DNA of 64,000 bases from Candidatus Marimicrobium litorale (GTDB lineage: Bacteria; Pseudomonadota; Gammaproteobacteria; Pseudomonadales; Halieaceae), in NCBI RefSeq assembly GCF_026262645.1, contig NZ_SHNO01000001.1, positions 3,286,001-3,350,000 on the forward strand, read 5' to 3'. Position numbers and translations under genes: made by a program. How positions within the stretch are numbered: position 1 is the first letter of the stretch; the number at the start of each line of letters is the position of its first letter. The notes under the pieces were generated by a model that was not told the origin of the DNA, ran no database searches, and saw only the letters and a program-made list of their open reading frames with translations. Of this stretch, positions 37,722 to 46,663 are shown one piece after another.

Positions 37722-38612
37722 TTACTCATTCTTCTCTTCGTTTTCGCGTCGGTATCCCCAGTAACCCGTATAGTCCTTGCGTGTATATGCTGTACTCGCG
37801 GGTGACTGCAGTGGGTAAGCTCGATTTCCGCCCATTGACATCAGAGGCCCCACGAAGAACTGGCCCATCGCAATACCTGTTCCCGTACCAATTAAACCCG
37901 GAGGGTTTGTACCAAACTCGCGTTGCCAGAACTCTTCGGAAAAATATACGGCACAAAGATCTGTATAGGTGTAGTCATCCGTGAAAACGTATCCTTTGTC
38001 AATGAGGTGGGGCCAAAGGTTCACTAGACAATCGTGAATGCTGGCCTGGTAATCGACGTCGAGAAACGCGAGCACGATCGGCTCCACATGTTCAGGCAGT
38101 GTATCGATGAACCAGCCTTTTCGGAAGCTGCAACGCTCTAGCACACCGAACTTCTCGACATTATGTGACACTGTATCGAGCGCACCGAAAAAGTGCCCCT
38201 GTGCATCACGAGTATAACGATCGTTCGGCCCGCCGCTTGGCAATCCTTCAAAAGAGTCATAGATGATAAGGTCTCGACCTACAAAATCGCAGATGATAGA
38301 AAGATTAGCAGTGGAGCCGCCCTTGAAGCACCCGCACTCGACTACGACACCCTCAGTACTGGGTGAAATCTCAAGAAGTTTAGCCGCCATGGCGAGATGG
38401 GCGCGGTATGAACTGCCGGACTTTATTGACTTGCCGTTGCGTCGCAAACGTCGAGCAAGTTTATACAGTTTCCACCAGGAAACATTATACCCCGGATGAA
38501 TGTTGCGGTTATGAAACAGAAATAACACAACCAGTGGAAGAATAATCGAGGGCCAAGCTCTCTTGATCCACTTATTGAGTTGGAGATTATTGCGCGTCAC
38601 AGAGTCATTCAC
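37722..38612 (-). CDS. TylF/MycF-type O-methyltransferase
   Basis: 296 residues from GTG 38612, with a poor ribosome binding site. An N-terminal hydrophobic stretch (about 20-34) may attach it to the membrane. The SAM-binding motif V-V-E-C-G-C-F-K-G-G-S-T-A-N, then I-Y-D-S-F-E-G-L-P and L-D-V-D-Y-Q-A-S match TylF-like (macrocin O-methyltransferase) enzymes. D-D-Y in F-T-D-D-Y-T-Y would be the Mg2+ ligands. Family members methylate sugar hydroxyls; here surface glycan genes lie downstream on the other strand. Confidence 0.86.
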   Translation of the reverse strand: MNDSVTRNNLQLNKWIKRAWPSIILPLVVLFLFHNRNIHPGYNVSWWKLYKLARRLRRNGKSIKSGSSYRAHLAMAAKLLEISPSTEGVVVECGCFKGGSTANLSIICDFVGRDLIIYDSFEGLPSGGPNDRYTRDAQGHFFGALDTVSHNVEKFGVLERCSFRKGWFIDTLPEHVEPIVLAFLDVDYQASIHDCLVNLWPHLIDKGYVFTDDYTYTDLCAVYFSEEFWQREFGTNPPGLIGTGTGIAMGQFFVGPLMSMGGNRAYPLQSPASTAYTRKDYTGYWGYRRENEEKNE

Positions 38613-39216
38613 GTAAGCACCACAATTTAATTTTATAAGAGATCGAGCTATATTCTATCGCAAACAGACAGCGACTGTACTAACAAGATAGTCTGCCACC
38701 GACTTGTCTGCTCAGTATTCGTATCACGAAATTAAAGGAAACGCGCCGTAGTAGGCGTCAGTCGAAGCGTCATGTTACGCGCGCCTGCGTTGCTCTCGAG
38801 GGATACTCGCGAGCGGTGTAGTCGCGTTGCTTATATGGAGAATCTCGCGCAAGAGACTTCCGCTCCCCATCCGGTTGCTGTAAGAGGTGATGAAGAAAGG
38901 GATCGGCTACTCATTTTAGTGGCCGCTCAGCTCAATTTCCGTCTACTAATACAGCAGACAGCAGACAGCAGCGCTCCAACTGAGTGCGCTAATGAAAAAC
39001 CGCATTATTCACTCTTCAAATATAATTCCTATCCCGCGCTACCAACATATTACGCTCGTTTGAAGTCGCTGCAGGTGTTTTCTAGTACCGTCAGCAGGTA
39101 TCAGCGTTACCGTCAATTAAATGTATAGGCAGTGAATTCTTCTTTGTTTGTCTGAACTATCGCATCGCTTTATACTCACGAGTGTCTAAAGAGGCAGAAG
39201 AATAAGCTAGAAGCCC
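38613..39216. other. Intergenic region before the gtr-like cassette
   Basis: No supported gene. The plus-strand frame at 38772-39128 has no ribosome binding site or recognisable product. Contains a 7-bp repeat ACAGCAG in three copies at 38951-38971. Confidence 0.45.
38951..38971. repeat. 7-bp tandem repeat, three copies
   Basis: ACAGCAG is present three times without interruption in a non-coding stretch. Too few copies to assign a role. Confidence 0.6.
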
Positions 39217-40932
39217 ATGGCAACTGATCGATCGGTCCATTTCAGAAATACTTTTATCGCGGTATCCCTGTCTCTATTGATGGCTGCATTTCTGTCGATG
39301 AACATTTCTAGCCTTCAATGGCCTTTCGGGATAGTAGATTCTCCTATAGTGCTTGCCCATGCAATTAAATACTCGCCGCTGGAGTACTTTACAACGCCAG
39401 TTAAGTATCAGTTTTTGACTCTTAACAATCTAACTCCCTGGGTGACTCTGTCTTGGGATTTCGATTATCACTTTTTCGGCGTGGACGCTATCGGCTATCG
39501 CTTTCACCACCTTGTCTCAGGTGCGGTGCTTCTAATTTTAATATATATAACGCTCTACCGGGTCAGCGGATCAAAGCTTAATGCCGCTATATTTTCTTTC
39601 GCTTTTGCGACTTTGCCATCTACTCTGGCTATTTCTGATGATTTAATTAACCGCCACTATTTAGAGGGGATGAGTTTTTGCCTCCTAAGCTTTTTGTTTG
39701 CTCATCAGTACGGTCGTTCACCACGAGCGAGCTGGCTCGCACTCTCAGTATTTTTTTATGGTATTAGTGTAACGACCAAAGAAGTCTATATCCCACTACC
39801 CGGGATCTTATTTTTTGTTTTTGTTGGCACAGTCGGTAGGCGTATAGTTCTAATTCTTCCTTATGCGTTAGTACTGTCACTCTATATTCTGTGGCGCATC
39901 TATATGCTTGAGGGCCCCGGAGGATACAGCTCTCCGACGTCACTGAGTGAAATGATACCGTCATCCAGCCTGTTTATTTTTTTTGCGCAGCGTGTGACCA
40001 CATCTTTCTCTTCGAATCCGCAAATCTCTCTGGTCATCTTTATTGTTTTTCTTGTACTTCTGCTAAAGAGTGCCGGAAAGATGAGCCTATCGACCAAGTT
40101 GGGTTCATTGGTTGGGTTGATCAGCTTACTAGTTCCCTTTTTAGGTGTAGTAAATCTACTGGCTATCGGCTATTTTGCTAACCGATGGATGTTTACCCCG
40201 TCTGTCGCTTTTTTAATCTTCTTCTCTTATTTAACAAAACTGAATAACTCGAAGTATCTGAATGGTTTTGTTTTAATCTTATTGTTGTTTTCCAGTCTTG
40301 CTGCGTGGGACACTCGACTAAAGCAGGATGATCTGCCTTACCATGCGGGTAAGGGTAAGGTTTACGAATATATATTAGCGCCCAACTCAGAAACGTATAT
40401 GTATCGCTCTTACTCTCATCTCGTGGCACGTGGCGTGTCAACGTGGAGATATATTTCTTTCATGCGTAATGGGGTCTGGGGTCCGCTTGTTATTTCTGCT
40501 CCCGGGCAACTCGAGTACCACGACACTGTGGGAAAAACGCCACTTTATCCACGTGGAAAAAAGTCAGCGGATGAGTTTACGTCACATGAAGAGATTGAAA
40601 AGATTGATCTTCTGGATGACGTCAGTTTCCAGCCATCCGATGGGATGATGACCTTCCATTTTGACAATATGCTGAGAAACTCGAGTTGTTTTATATACAT
40701 TTTTGGTGAAAACAACGGATTTTTGTTTGATACTGATAAGTGTGATCAATGGCGTATTTCCGCTCGTGAGCTTGCCTACTTACTGCAAATGGCGGGGTAC
40801 CAACTTAGCGACGTGTCGATTGCGCTTTGGGAGAAAGATACGGACACGAATCGCTTCTCGAAAGAATATCGAATCAGTGACGTGTTTGATCTAGATCTAT
40901 TGCAGGGTATAAGTGGAACGCCAGCTCCGTGA
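39217..40932 (+). CDS. Polytopic membrane protein, GtrC-like/GT-C glycosyltransferase candidate
   Basis: 571 residues: about ten hydrophobic segments between residues 10 and 385, then a soluble C-terminal domain of about 185 residues. The first periplasmic loop carries acidic residues (S-W-D-F-D-Y-H-F-F-G-V-D) as in GT-C enzymes that use polyprenyl-phosphate sugars. No close family recognised. A bactoprenol glucosyltransferase (GtrB-like) and a GtrA-like flippase follow, the partners of serotype-specific transferases, so a role as the glycan-decorating transferase is a good inference from context. Confidence 0.65.
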   Translation: MATDRSVHFRNTFIAVSLSLLMAAFLSMNISSLQWPFGIVDSPIVLAHAIKYSPLEYFTTPVKYQFLTLNNLTPWVTLSWDFDYHFFGVDAIGYRFHHLVSGAVLLILIYITLYRVSGSKLNAAIFSFAFATLPSTLAISDDLINRHYLEGMSFCLLSFLFAHQYGRSPRASWLALSVFFYGISVTTKEVYIPLPGILFFVFVGTVGRRIVLILPYALVLSLYILWRIYMLEGPGGYSSPTSLSEMIPSSSLFIFFAQRVTTSFSSNPQISLVIFIVFLVLLLKSAGKMSLSTKLGSLVGLISLLVPFLGVVNLLAIGYFANRWMFTPSVAFLIFFSYLTKLNNSKYLNGFVLILLLFSSLAAWDTRLKQDDLPYHAGKGKVYEYILAPNSETYMYRSYSHLVARGVSTWRYISFMRNGVWGPLVISAPGQLEYHDTVGKTPLYPRGKKSADEFTSHEEIEKIDLLDDVSFQPSDGMMTFHFDNMLRNSSCFIYIFGENNGFLFDTDKCDQWRISARELAYLLQMAGYQLSDVSIALWEKDTDTNRFSKEYRISDVFDLDLLQGISGTPAP

Positions 40933-41077
40933 TCGCTGCCGATACCCTACTCCGCCGGTCACTCGAACTGTATTTGCTTAGGGACAACGATAGTGTTTAG
41001 CGCAACGCTATTAGCCACTTGGCTTTTTTTTGAGCGGGTACAGCGAAAAAGATATGCAGAATCAGCGGAGAGATCTT

Positions 41078-42028
41078 ATGAATGAGCTGGCAATCGTAAT
41101 TCCTGTTTTCAATGAACAGTCAATTATCGTTCGGAGTATCGAGACGATAATGGCAGAACTTGAGCTAATAGATGCCTTAAATGACTTTGAGCTAATCATT
41201 ATTGATGATGGCTCCAGCGACTCAACATGGGGCGTTTTGAGAGATAAATTGTGCCCTGCACATACTGAAATTAGGGCTGTACGACTGTCACGTAACTTCG
41301 GTAAAGAAGCAGCTCTGTGCGCGGGACTCGAGATCGCTGACGCTCGAGCTGTTATTGTTATGGACGCAGATCTTCAGCATCCCCCCTCACTAATCGATAA
41401 AATGTACCGTATTTGGCGCGAGGGTGGAGTAGACATTGTCGAAGCTGTAAAGCGCTCAAGGGGGAACGAATCGAAGTTTTCCAGTTTTACAGCGAGAGCG
41501 TTTTACGCAATCTTTTCCCGGCTCTCAGGCGTTGATCTGAAAAATGCCTCCGATTTTAAGCTTATGGATAGGCGAGTAGTTGATGCATGGAAAACATTGC
41601 CTGAACGAAACGTGTTTTTCAGAGGGATGAGCGCCTGGATGGGCTTCGAGCGTAAGCAGGTCGAATTTACCGTGGCCGAAAGGTCGGGAAGTGTTTCGAA
41701 ATGGAATACACTTAGCTTGATAAAGCTAGCACTCACCAGCATAGCCGCGTTCTCTTCTGCTCCTTTGCACCTCGTTACAATGGCAGGTGTGTCGTTCATT
41801 ATTTTTTCGTTCGTTCTGGGCATGCTAACAACTATTCAGCACTTCTCGGGCGTTGCGGTGAGTGGTTTCGCAACAGTGATCTTGCTTTTGCTGATTATAG
41901 GTGGAAGCATAATGATATCGCTGGGCATCATAGGAGAGTATCTCGCGAGGATTTACGACGAGGTCAAATTACGCCCACGATTTGTTGTCTCCGATGACAC
42001 GAAGGCCGATGCAACAATTCTGGATTGA
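41078..42028 (+). CDS. GtrB-like polyprenyl-phosphate glycosyltransferase (GT2)
   Basis: 316 residues from ATG 41078 (GGAGAG 7 bases before; upstream in-frame starts lack this). GT2 fold: V-I-P-V-F-N-E-Q, I-I-D-D-G-S-S-D, and V-M-D-A-D-L-Q-H-P-P with its D-x-D-type motif. Two C-terminal membrane helices (about 222-290). This is the DPM1/GtrB group that loads a sugar onto undecaprenyl phosphate on the cytoplasmic side. Followed by gtrA-like gene 3 bp later. Confidence 0.9.
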   Translation: MNELAIVIPVFNEQSIIVRSIETIMAELELIDALNDFELIIIDDGSSDSTWGVLRDKLCPAHTEIRAVRLSRNFGKEAALCAGLEIADARAVIVMDADLQHPPSLIDKMYRIWREGGVDIVEAVKRSRGNESKFSSFTARAFYAIFSRLSGVDLKNASDFKLMDRRVVDAWKTLPERNVFFRGMSAWMGFERKQVEFTVAERSGSVSKWNTLSLIKLALTSIAAFSSAPLHLVTMAGVSFIIFSFVLGMLTTIQHFSGVAVSGFATVILLLLIIGGSIMISLGIIGEYLARIYDEVKLRPRFVVSDDTKADATILD

Positions 42029-42031
42029 TCA

Positions 42032-42400
42032 GTGGTAGTTTCTGCTGCTAAATACTTCATTGTCGGCGCCGTAGGCACAGTCACTCATCTCGCGGTTTTA
42101 TATTTCTGCGTTGAATTCATGCTTCTAACTGCGTTGGTAGGATCTTCCGTTGGCTTTACGTGGGTAGTAATCCAGTCTTATTTTCTAAATCGGAACTGGA
42201 CTTTCGAGAGCGACAAGCAGCATCGGCGTGCACTTCCGCGTTATATCGTTGTTTCGTGTGTTGGCTTTGTTACAAATCTTTTCATTATGTTTATTGCGGT
42301 AGACGTTTTTCAGGTCTTTTATCTAGTCGCCCAACTACTTACCATCACCGTAGTTCCCGGCATGAACTTTTTGCTAAATAAGTTCTGGGCATTTTCATAG
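42032..42400 (+). CDS. GtrA-like flippase
   Basis: 122 residues, four membrane helices, starting with GTG 42032. Y-F-x-V-G-A-V-G-T near the start and N-R-x-W-T-F in the middle are GtrA family signatures; the end N-F-L-L-N-K-F-W-A-F is also typical. Proposed role: flipping undecaprenyl-phosphate-sugar to the periplasm for the upstream transferase. Confidence 0.9.
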   Translation: MVVSAAKYFIVGAVGTVTHLAVLYFCVEFMLLTALVGSSVGFTWVVIQSYFLNRNWTFESDKQHRRALPRYIVVSCVGFVTNLFIMFIAVDVFQVFYLVAQLLTITVVPGMNFLLNKFWAFS

Positions 42401-42401
42401 T

Positions 42402-43109
42402 TTACTCGATCTCTTCCTGATAGTACCAGTCGCCTTCGATTAGCCGCAAAGAACGTGAGCCTGTCCTTTCTGACTGCTGCATGCAGGCCAGCAGAGACCA
42501 TCTGTAAGGGAAAAAATGAATGTGTAAATCAAAGGTATATTTATAGGGTCGCTGCTTCGGAACGACAATAATGAGCCTCTTCTTCGCAACGCGACGTAGT
42601 TCTGATATCGCCCGTTCTATGTCCAGCACATGTTCTAACGTATGCGTGCAAACTACAGTATCGAATTCTGAATCGATAAATGGAAGATCTTCGATATTTA
42701 CCGCCCGAAAATCAATCTCGGGATTGCTTATCCGCATTTCATGAGAAATGACCATATCACAAGCAACTACCTGTGCCCGCGCATTTATTTTTTTTGCTAG
42801 GTGAGCGCGGCCGCAACCGACCTCAAGTACGTTGTTGCCCTCGATATTGTCTAATATCGCAGATATGCATGCCCTGTTTAGGTCTGTTTCGCGTTGAATG
42901 TGCACGGATTCCAGAGATTCATATGTCTTTTTAAATTGATCGAACGACATGTCGAAGGCGTGTTCTTTGAACCGGAAAAACTCTGTCGTTTTCTTTCCAA
43001 ACAACAGCTTAAATGGAATCCACATGAACCATTTGGAGTCACGTAATACTGGAGGAATCAATTCGTCCAGTATAAAGGCGATCTTGGTCGTTATTTCTCG
43101 ACTTAGCAT
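42402..43109 (-). CDS. Class I SAM-dependent methyltransferase
   Basis: 235 residues from ATG 43109; AGGG upstream, an alternative start at 43139 has no site. Motif I V-L-E-V-G-C-G-R-A-H, later D-T-V-V-C-T-H-T-L-E-H-V-L-D and a positive segment R-R-V-A-K-K-R-L-I-I-V-V-P-K. Pattern matches ubiE/Methyltransf_11-like enzymes acting on sugars or lipids. Its stop lies 2 bp from the convergent gtrA-like stop. Confidence 0.85.
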   Translation of the reverse strand: MLSREITTKIAFILDELIPPVLRDSKWFMWIPFKLLFGKKTTEFFRFKEHAFDMSFDQFKKTYESLESVHIQRETDLNRACISAILDNIEGNNVLEVGCGRAHLAKKINARAQVVACDMVISHEMRISNPEIDFRAVNIEDLPFIDSEFDTVVCTHTLEHVLDIERAISELRRVAKKRLIIVVPKQRPYKYTFDLHIHFFPYRWSLLACMQQSERTGSRSLRLIEGDWYYQEEIE

Positions 43110-43335
43110 GAATTTGGTCACCCTTATTTTTATCAGCATATCGAATTGGCATGCGCAGACGACTATTATCCCGGCAGCCGAAACTCACTTAGGCGGAATC
43201 TGAACCGGTCGCCATTTGTTACAAGAGGTCTTCTTATTAATCATTTATAGCTCGAACGCCTGGTTATTCTCTGTCGAGGGGTCGTATGATGATGCGATCT
43301 ACACCTGTAGCGTAAGTAGCTCGGATAGGAACAGT

Positions 43336-45003
43336 TTACTTGGAATTCTGCCCATTCGATCTCTTTTTATCAGTTAACAGAAACTTGGCGAGGATTTCGG
43401 CTTCCCTTTTTGACACGCCCAGTAAAGGCATCACCGATTCCGGGTTATCAAACGTCGGATTGAGTATTTTTTCCTCCGTCCAGACTGACAGCCTCTTATC
43501 GCCATCCGCATTCAGCACACGTTGCCTTGCTCGATTATCAGTCGAGTCTCTGTCTCCTGCGACCATTCGTCTTAGCTGAGATGCGTATTCTTCAGAGGCC
43601 AATCGCTCGCTGTTTCGGCGTCGTAGGTGTGTTGCGTTCAGGGTTGGCGCCACGTTGCCTCCATCGCCGAAGACATTATGGCATCCACGGCAGCCATAGT
43701 TTCGCATGATTGCTCTCGCGTTTTGGTATTGCCCTAAAGAAGTTGGATACGATTTTTCTGGGGCCCAGCTTAGTCGATAGACATTGCTGATGCCCGGGAC
43801 AGCATTTTCTCCATAAACCGGTGCAAAATAAATACCGTCTCTGCCGATAGCGATAGAAGATAAAACTTGCATCTCGTTACCAACATACTTAACGAGTGTA
43901 CGTGGGCGGGACATGACCAGGGCACTGTCGACTTCGACTTCGAAGGCAGAAATTTCAGCGGGTTCGTCCTCAATATATGTTTCGGGGACACCCGATAATA
44001 CTACCAGAAGATTATTTTCCAGTTGGGTGATGCCGCTAGCGGCACCCTCAGGGTAAAAAGCGATATTAGCGGTACCCTTAGCAGGCGAGTAGAGAACCAT
44101 AGCGTTCGTTGCGATACTTGCGTCGCTACCGTCATATAAATAATCTTGATTCTTTCGAACGGTGAGCACTCGATCTACTCCAGGCCCATTATCGGCCACC
44201 ACAATATTATCGCCTACCCGGGTCTGTCCGAACGGATTTCTTAGCCCGCTGGCGAAAAGGTAATTGGCCAATGAGTTGGCATCCGGTGCCTGTGTGATTC
44301 CACCGTGATCGAGTGTATTACCTTCCGCAACGGGACTGCCGTCAAATTGCATCCAAACTATCTTACCGAACGAGGACTGTGCTGAACGCGAGCGGTGTGT
44401 AAGCTCGCCATCGCCAATTCCCGCATACAATGTATTGTCAATAACTTGGCATTGACCAATTTGGTGTCCAAAGGGAAGTCGCGTAAATTCAGAATCTCCC
44501 AACATAAAGGGCTTATGAATATCGAATGTTTCTGTCGGTCGCAGTGAAAACGTACCCGGATTTGTTGCAAACCGGGTGATTCCATTATAGCGGCCATCCC
44601 CGATATCATGTACATAGGTGGCAAACAAGTATCCTGTGTCCTCGTCAAGACAAAGGCCGGTGAGGCCGATGACCCCGCCCAAGTCAGGCATCTCTGCTGA
44701 GCGGTTCAACGTATAAAAACCGTCTGCAAAGGTCTCTACTTGGCGATCATTTCTAACTACTGCGATGCGTCCACCAAGTTCTGCTACGTAGTAGAGAGGC
44801 GAATCTGGCGCGCTTCCGGGGTTGGGTACCATGGCGATCGCAACGGGCACGCTATAACCTGTGCTGTCCACCTCGAGAAAATATCCCGGTGGAATTGCCC
44901 AGTGGGCTTGCCAGTTTTCTGAGTCAGCGTGCGCTGTGCTGGCGCACACATTGAGTACAAAAAAAAGGAAAGGAAAATACCCCATTGTCTTCATTGAGCG
45001 CAT
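43336..45003 (-). CDS. PQQ-dependent sugar dehydrogenase-like protein with c-type haem
   Basis: 555 residues, AGGA 6 bases before ATG 45003. Signal peptide (cleavage near A-H-A-D). Six-bladed propeller of the glucose/sorbosone dehydrogenase (GSDH) type: G-L-C-L-D-E-D-T-G-Y-L-F-A-T-Y-V (blade), F-G-H-Q-I-G-Q-C, A-S-G-L-R-N-P-F-G, and D-N-G-P-G-V-D-R. A C-terminal domain of about 110 residues carries C-R-G-C-H, a c-type haem site, and a Met-rich segment P-E-S-V-M-P-L as axial ligand. Periplasmic sugar oxidation feeding electrons to the respiratory chain is likely; the substrate is unknown. Confidence 0.85.
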   Translation of the reverse strand: MRSMKTMGYFPFLFFVLNVCASTAHADSENWQAHWAIPPGYFLEVDSTGYSVPVAIAMVPNPGSAPDSPLYYVAELGGRIAVVRNDRQVETFADGFYTLNRSAEMPDLGGVIGLTGLCLDEDTGYLFATYVHDIGDGRYNGITRFATNPGTFSLRPTETFDIHKPFMLGDSEFTRLPFGHQIGQCQVIDNTLYAGIGDGELTHRSRSAQSSFGKIVWMQFDGSPVAEGNTLDHGGITQAPDANSLANYLFASGLRNPFGQTRVGDNIVVADNGPGVDRVLTVRKNQDYLYDGSDASIATNAMVLYSPAKGTANIAFYPEGAASGITQLENNLLVVLSGVPETYIEDEPAEISAFEVEVDSALVMSRPRTLVKYVGNEMQVLSSIAIGRDGIYFAPVYGENAVPGISNVYRLSWAPEKSYPTSLGQYQNARAIMRNYGCRGCHNVFGDGGNVAPTLNATHLRRRNSERLASEEYASQLRRMVAGDRDSTDNRARQRVLNADGDKRLSVWTEEKILNPTFDNPESVMPLLGVSKREAEILAKFLLTDKKRSNGQNSK

Positions 45004-45677
45004 TGTAGTCCTAGGTTTTATCTTTAGCGGCTTGGGTGAAAAGACGAAAGCGTGTTTAGATACTGTAAACTGAAATCTCAGTAAAAAAAAGTCCGCTGGG
45101 GAAACTCTCGATGCGCGTGTGTAGAGCGTTGTAAAGATTGAGAAATGGAGGCGGAAGCAAGGAGTTGACGCAAAGTAAATTGCCTGGAGATCTCAATGTA
45201 CAATGGATCTGCCTGCGATAGTATTTATCAGCGCACAGGCGCACAGGCGCACAGGCGCACAGGGGCACAGGGGCACAGAGGCACAGAGGCACAGAAGCAC
45301 AGAAGCTAGGGTAGATCCCCAGAAGATTGGGGGATAGGCCGTCAGCAAGACAACGGTTTTCAGATATTGCGATAGGGATTACGGTATCGATCTAAGGCAT
45401 TGAATTCCAAAACGATCGCGTATGTAAAGGCTGGCTCGGATAGAAAATCCAGTAGATAGTCCTTGAAAGTATGTGTGTGCTAATTAATCACCATTCTAAC
45501 CGTTTCTCCTGCAGCGTATTTTTCGATCATGGCGCAATGGAGTCTCCCGGATAAAAAAGACTATCAGGTCCGGGTGGAAAAGCTCAGACTGGTCTCGACA
45601 AAACGCCTCGTTCGACCCTCATGTCAGCGACTTGCTGAGAGAGCCATGAGAACGGTCCCAGGTGGCGCGAAAGCGCT
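45004..45677. other. Intergenic region with short tandem repeat array
   Basis: No supported gene. Open frames over the repeat array give low-complexity translations. The 8-bp array lies at 45231-45302. Confidence 0.5.
45231..45302. repeat. 8-bp tandem repeat array with paired variants
   Basis: Nine uninterrupted copies of an 8-mer N-N-GCACAG. The first two bases run GC four times, GG twice, AG twice, then AA, with a partial tenth unit beginning AAGC. Neighbouring copies are therefore identical in pairs and change one base at a time along the array. Intergenic; about 230 bp upstream of the minus-strand PQQ dehydrogenase start. Confidence 0.85.
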
Positions 45678-46418
45678 CTATAGCCGCACCCATTTTTCCC
45701 ATACGAAATAGTAATCCCATTCGAGGCGGTGCGTCTTGGCGAGTTCCTTGCGAATCTGCCTCCGCTTCCTGTAGGCTCCCGGATGCCATTCATGAAATTG
45801 TATTAAGAAGCAATCTACGCATTTGAGAAGGTCAGATTCCATCATTTTCTCAAGCAAGGGGAATTCGGCGCCTTCGATATTGATCTTCATAAGATCAATA
45901 TTGTCCAATTTAAGTTCACTCCATACTCTATCGATAGCGGCGATTTCGACGTTTGTCCTTGGGGCATCGGAGCTACTGTCTCTTTCGTCACACATTGACG
46001 ATCCGAGGCCTTTCAGTGTGAAGGCTACGGTCATGTCCTTATCTCCCAAACCGTAGGGGATCGGTTTAAGCTTGGGGTTTCCCTTTGCCTTTTCCTGAAT
46101 CTTTGCATAGGAGCGTGGATTGGGCTCAAACGCGTAGATCACGGGATCGTAGCGATCGACGATGTGTTGTGCCCAGCTACCATTGAACGCGCCGACATCG
46201 AGCACCACGCTGTCAGGGCCTATCGCAGCTTCATGCAGGATATGACTGTTATAAATTGTTGCACCCATGAACTCCATAAAGGGGCGTCGATAATAATGGA
46301 GCTCCATCATTACTTTTGCCTGGCCGGCGTTTCTCCGGTACTTCCAGCGCATAAAAAGAGTGCGCGGCCACAAAAACGCCTTTTTGAGCTGATAGAGGGT
46401 GGGAACAACGTTTGTCAT
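45678..46418 (-). CDS. FkbM-family methyltransferase
   Basis: 246 residues from ATG 46418 (start uncertain; 46457 is also possible). SAM motif V-V-L-D-V-G-A-F-N-G-S-W-A, Y-A-F-E-P-N-P-R-S, L-G-D-K-D, and I-D-L-M-K-I-N-I-E-G-A-E are standard FkbM signatures. FkbM enzymes in bacterial glycan clusters methylate sugars. Stands alone on the minus strand with poor promoter evidence. Confidence 0.88.
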   Translation of the reverse strand: MTNVVPTLYQLKKAFLWPRTLFMRWKYRRNAGQAKVMMELHYYRRPFMEFMGATIYNSHILHEAAIGPDSVVLDVGAFNGSWAQHIVDRYDPVIYAFEPNPRSYAKIQEKAKGNPKLKPIPYGLGDKDMTVAFTLKGLGSSMCDERDSSSDAPRTNVEIAAIDRVWSELKLDNIDLMKINIEGAEFPLLEKMMESDLLKCVDCFLIQFHEWHPGAYRKRRQIRKELAKTHRLEWDYYFVWEKWVRL

Positions 46419-46663
46419 ATTATGCTTATATGAAATGATGGGGTGCGAATCGATCACGGTCGAGCATTATGTTAGTAGATTGAGGCCAAACTGTCGACTG
46501 AATGCAACCGGTGCCGACGAATGGCCGAGCGATAAGCAGTGTTTATTACCGCTTAATGTCCGTAAACTCTGCATATCCTAAATTCTATATTCGGCATCTG
46601 TGCGAATTCGCACTAATTGGACTAATGAGTACCTACGCTTAGCGGGACGTTATCAGCGTGGCG

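Noticed and set aside
38772-39128. Plus-strand open frame of 118 codons
   Set aside because: No signal or domain recognised and no ribosome binding site; contains the ACAGCAG repeat.
45056-45292. Minus-strand open frame over the 8-bp repeat array
   Set aside because: Translation is repetitive L-C-A-P-V type low-complexity caused by the repeat.
45231-45302. CRISPR array
   Set aside because: The 8-bp repeats are contiguous without spacers and no cas gene is present in the window.
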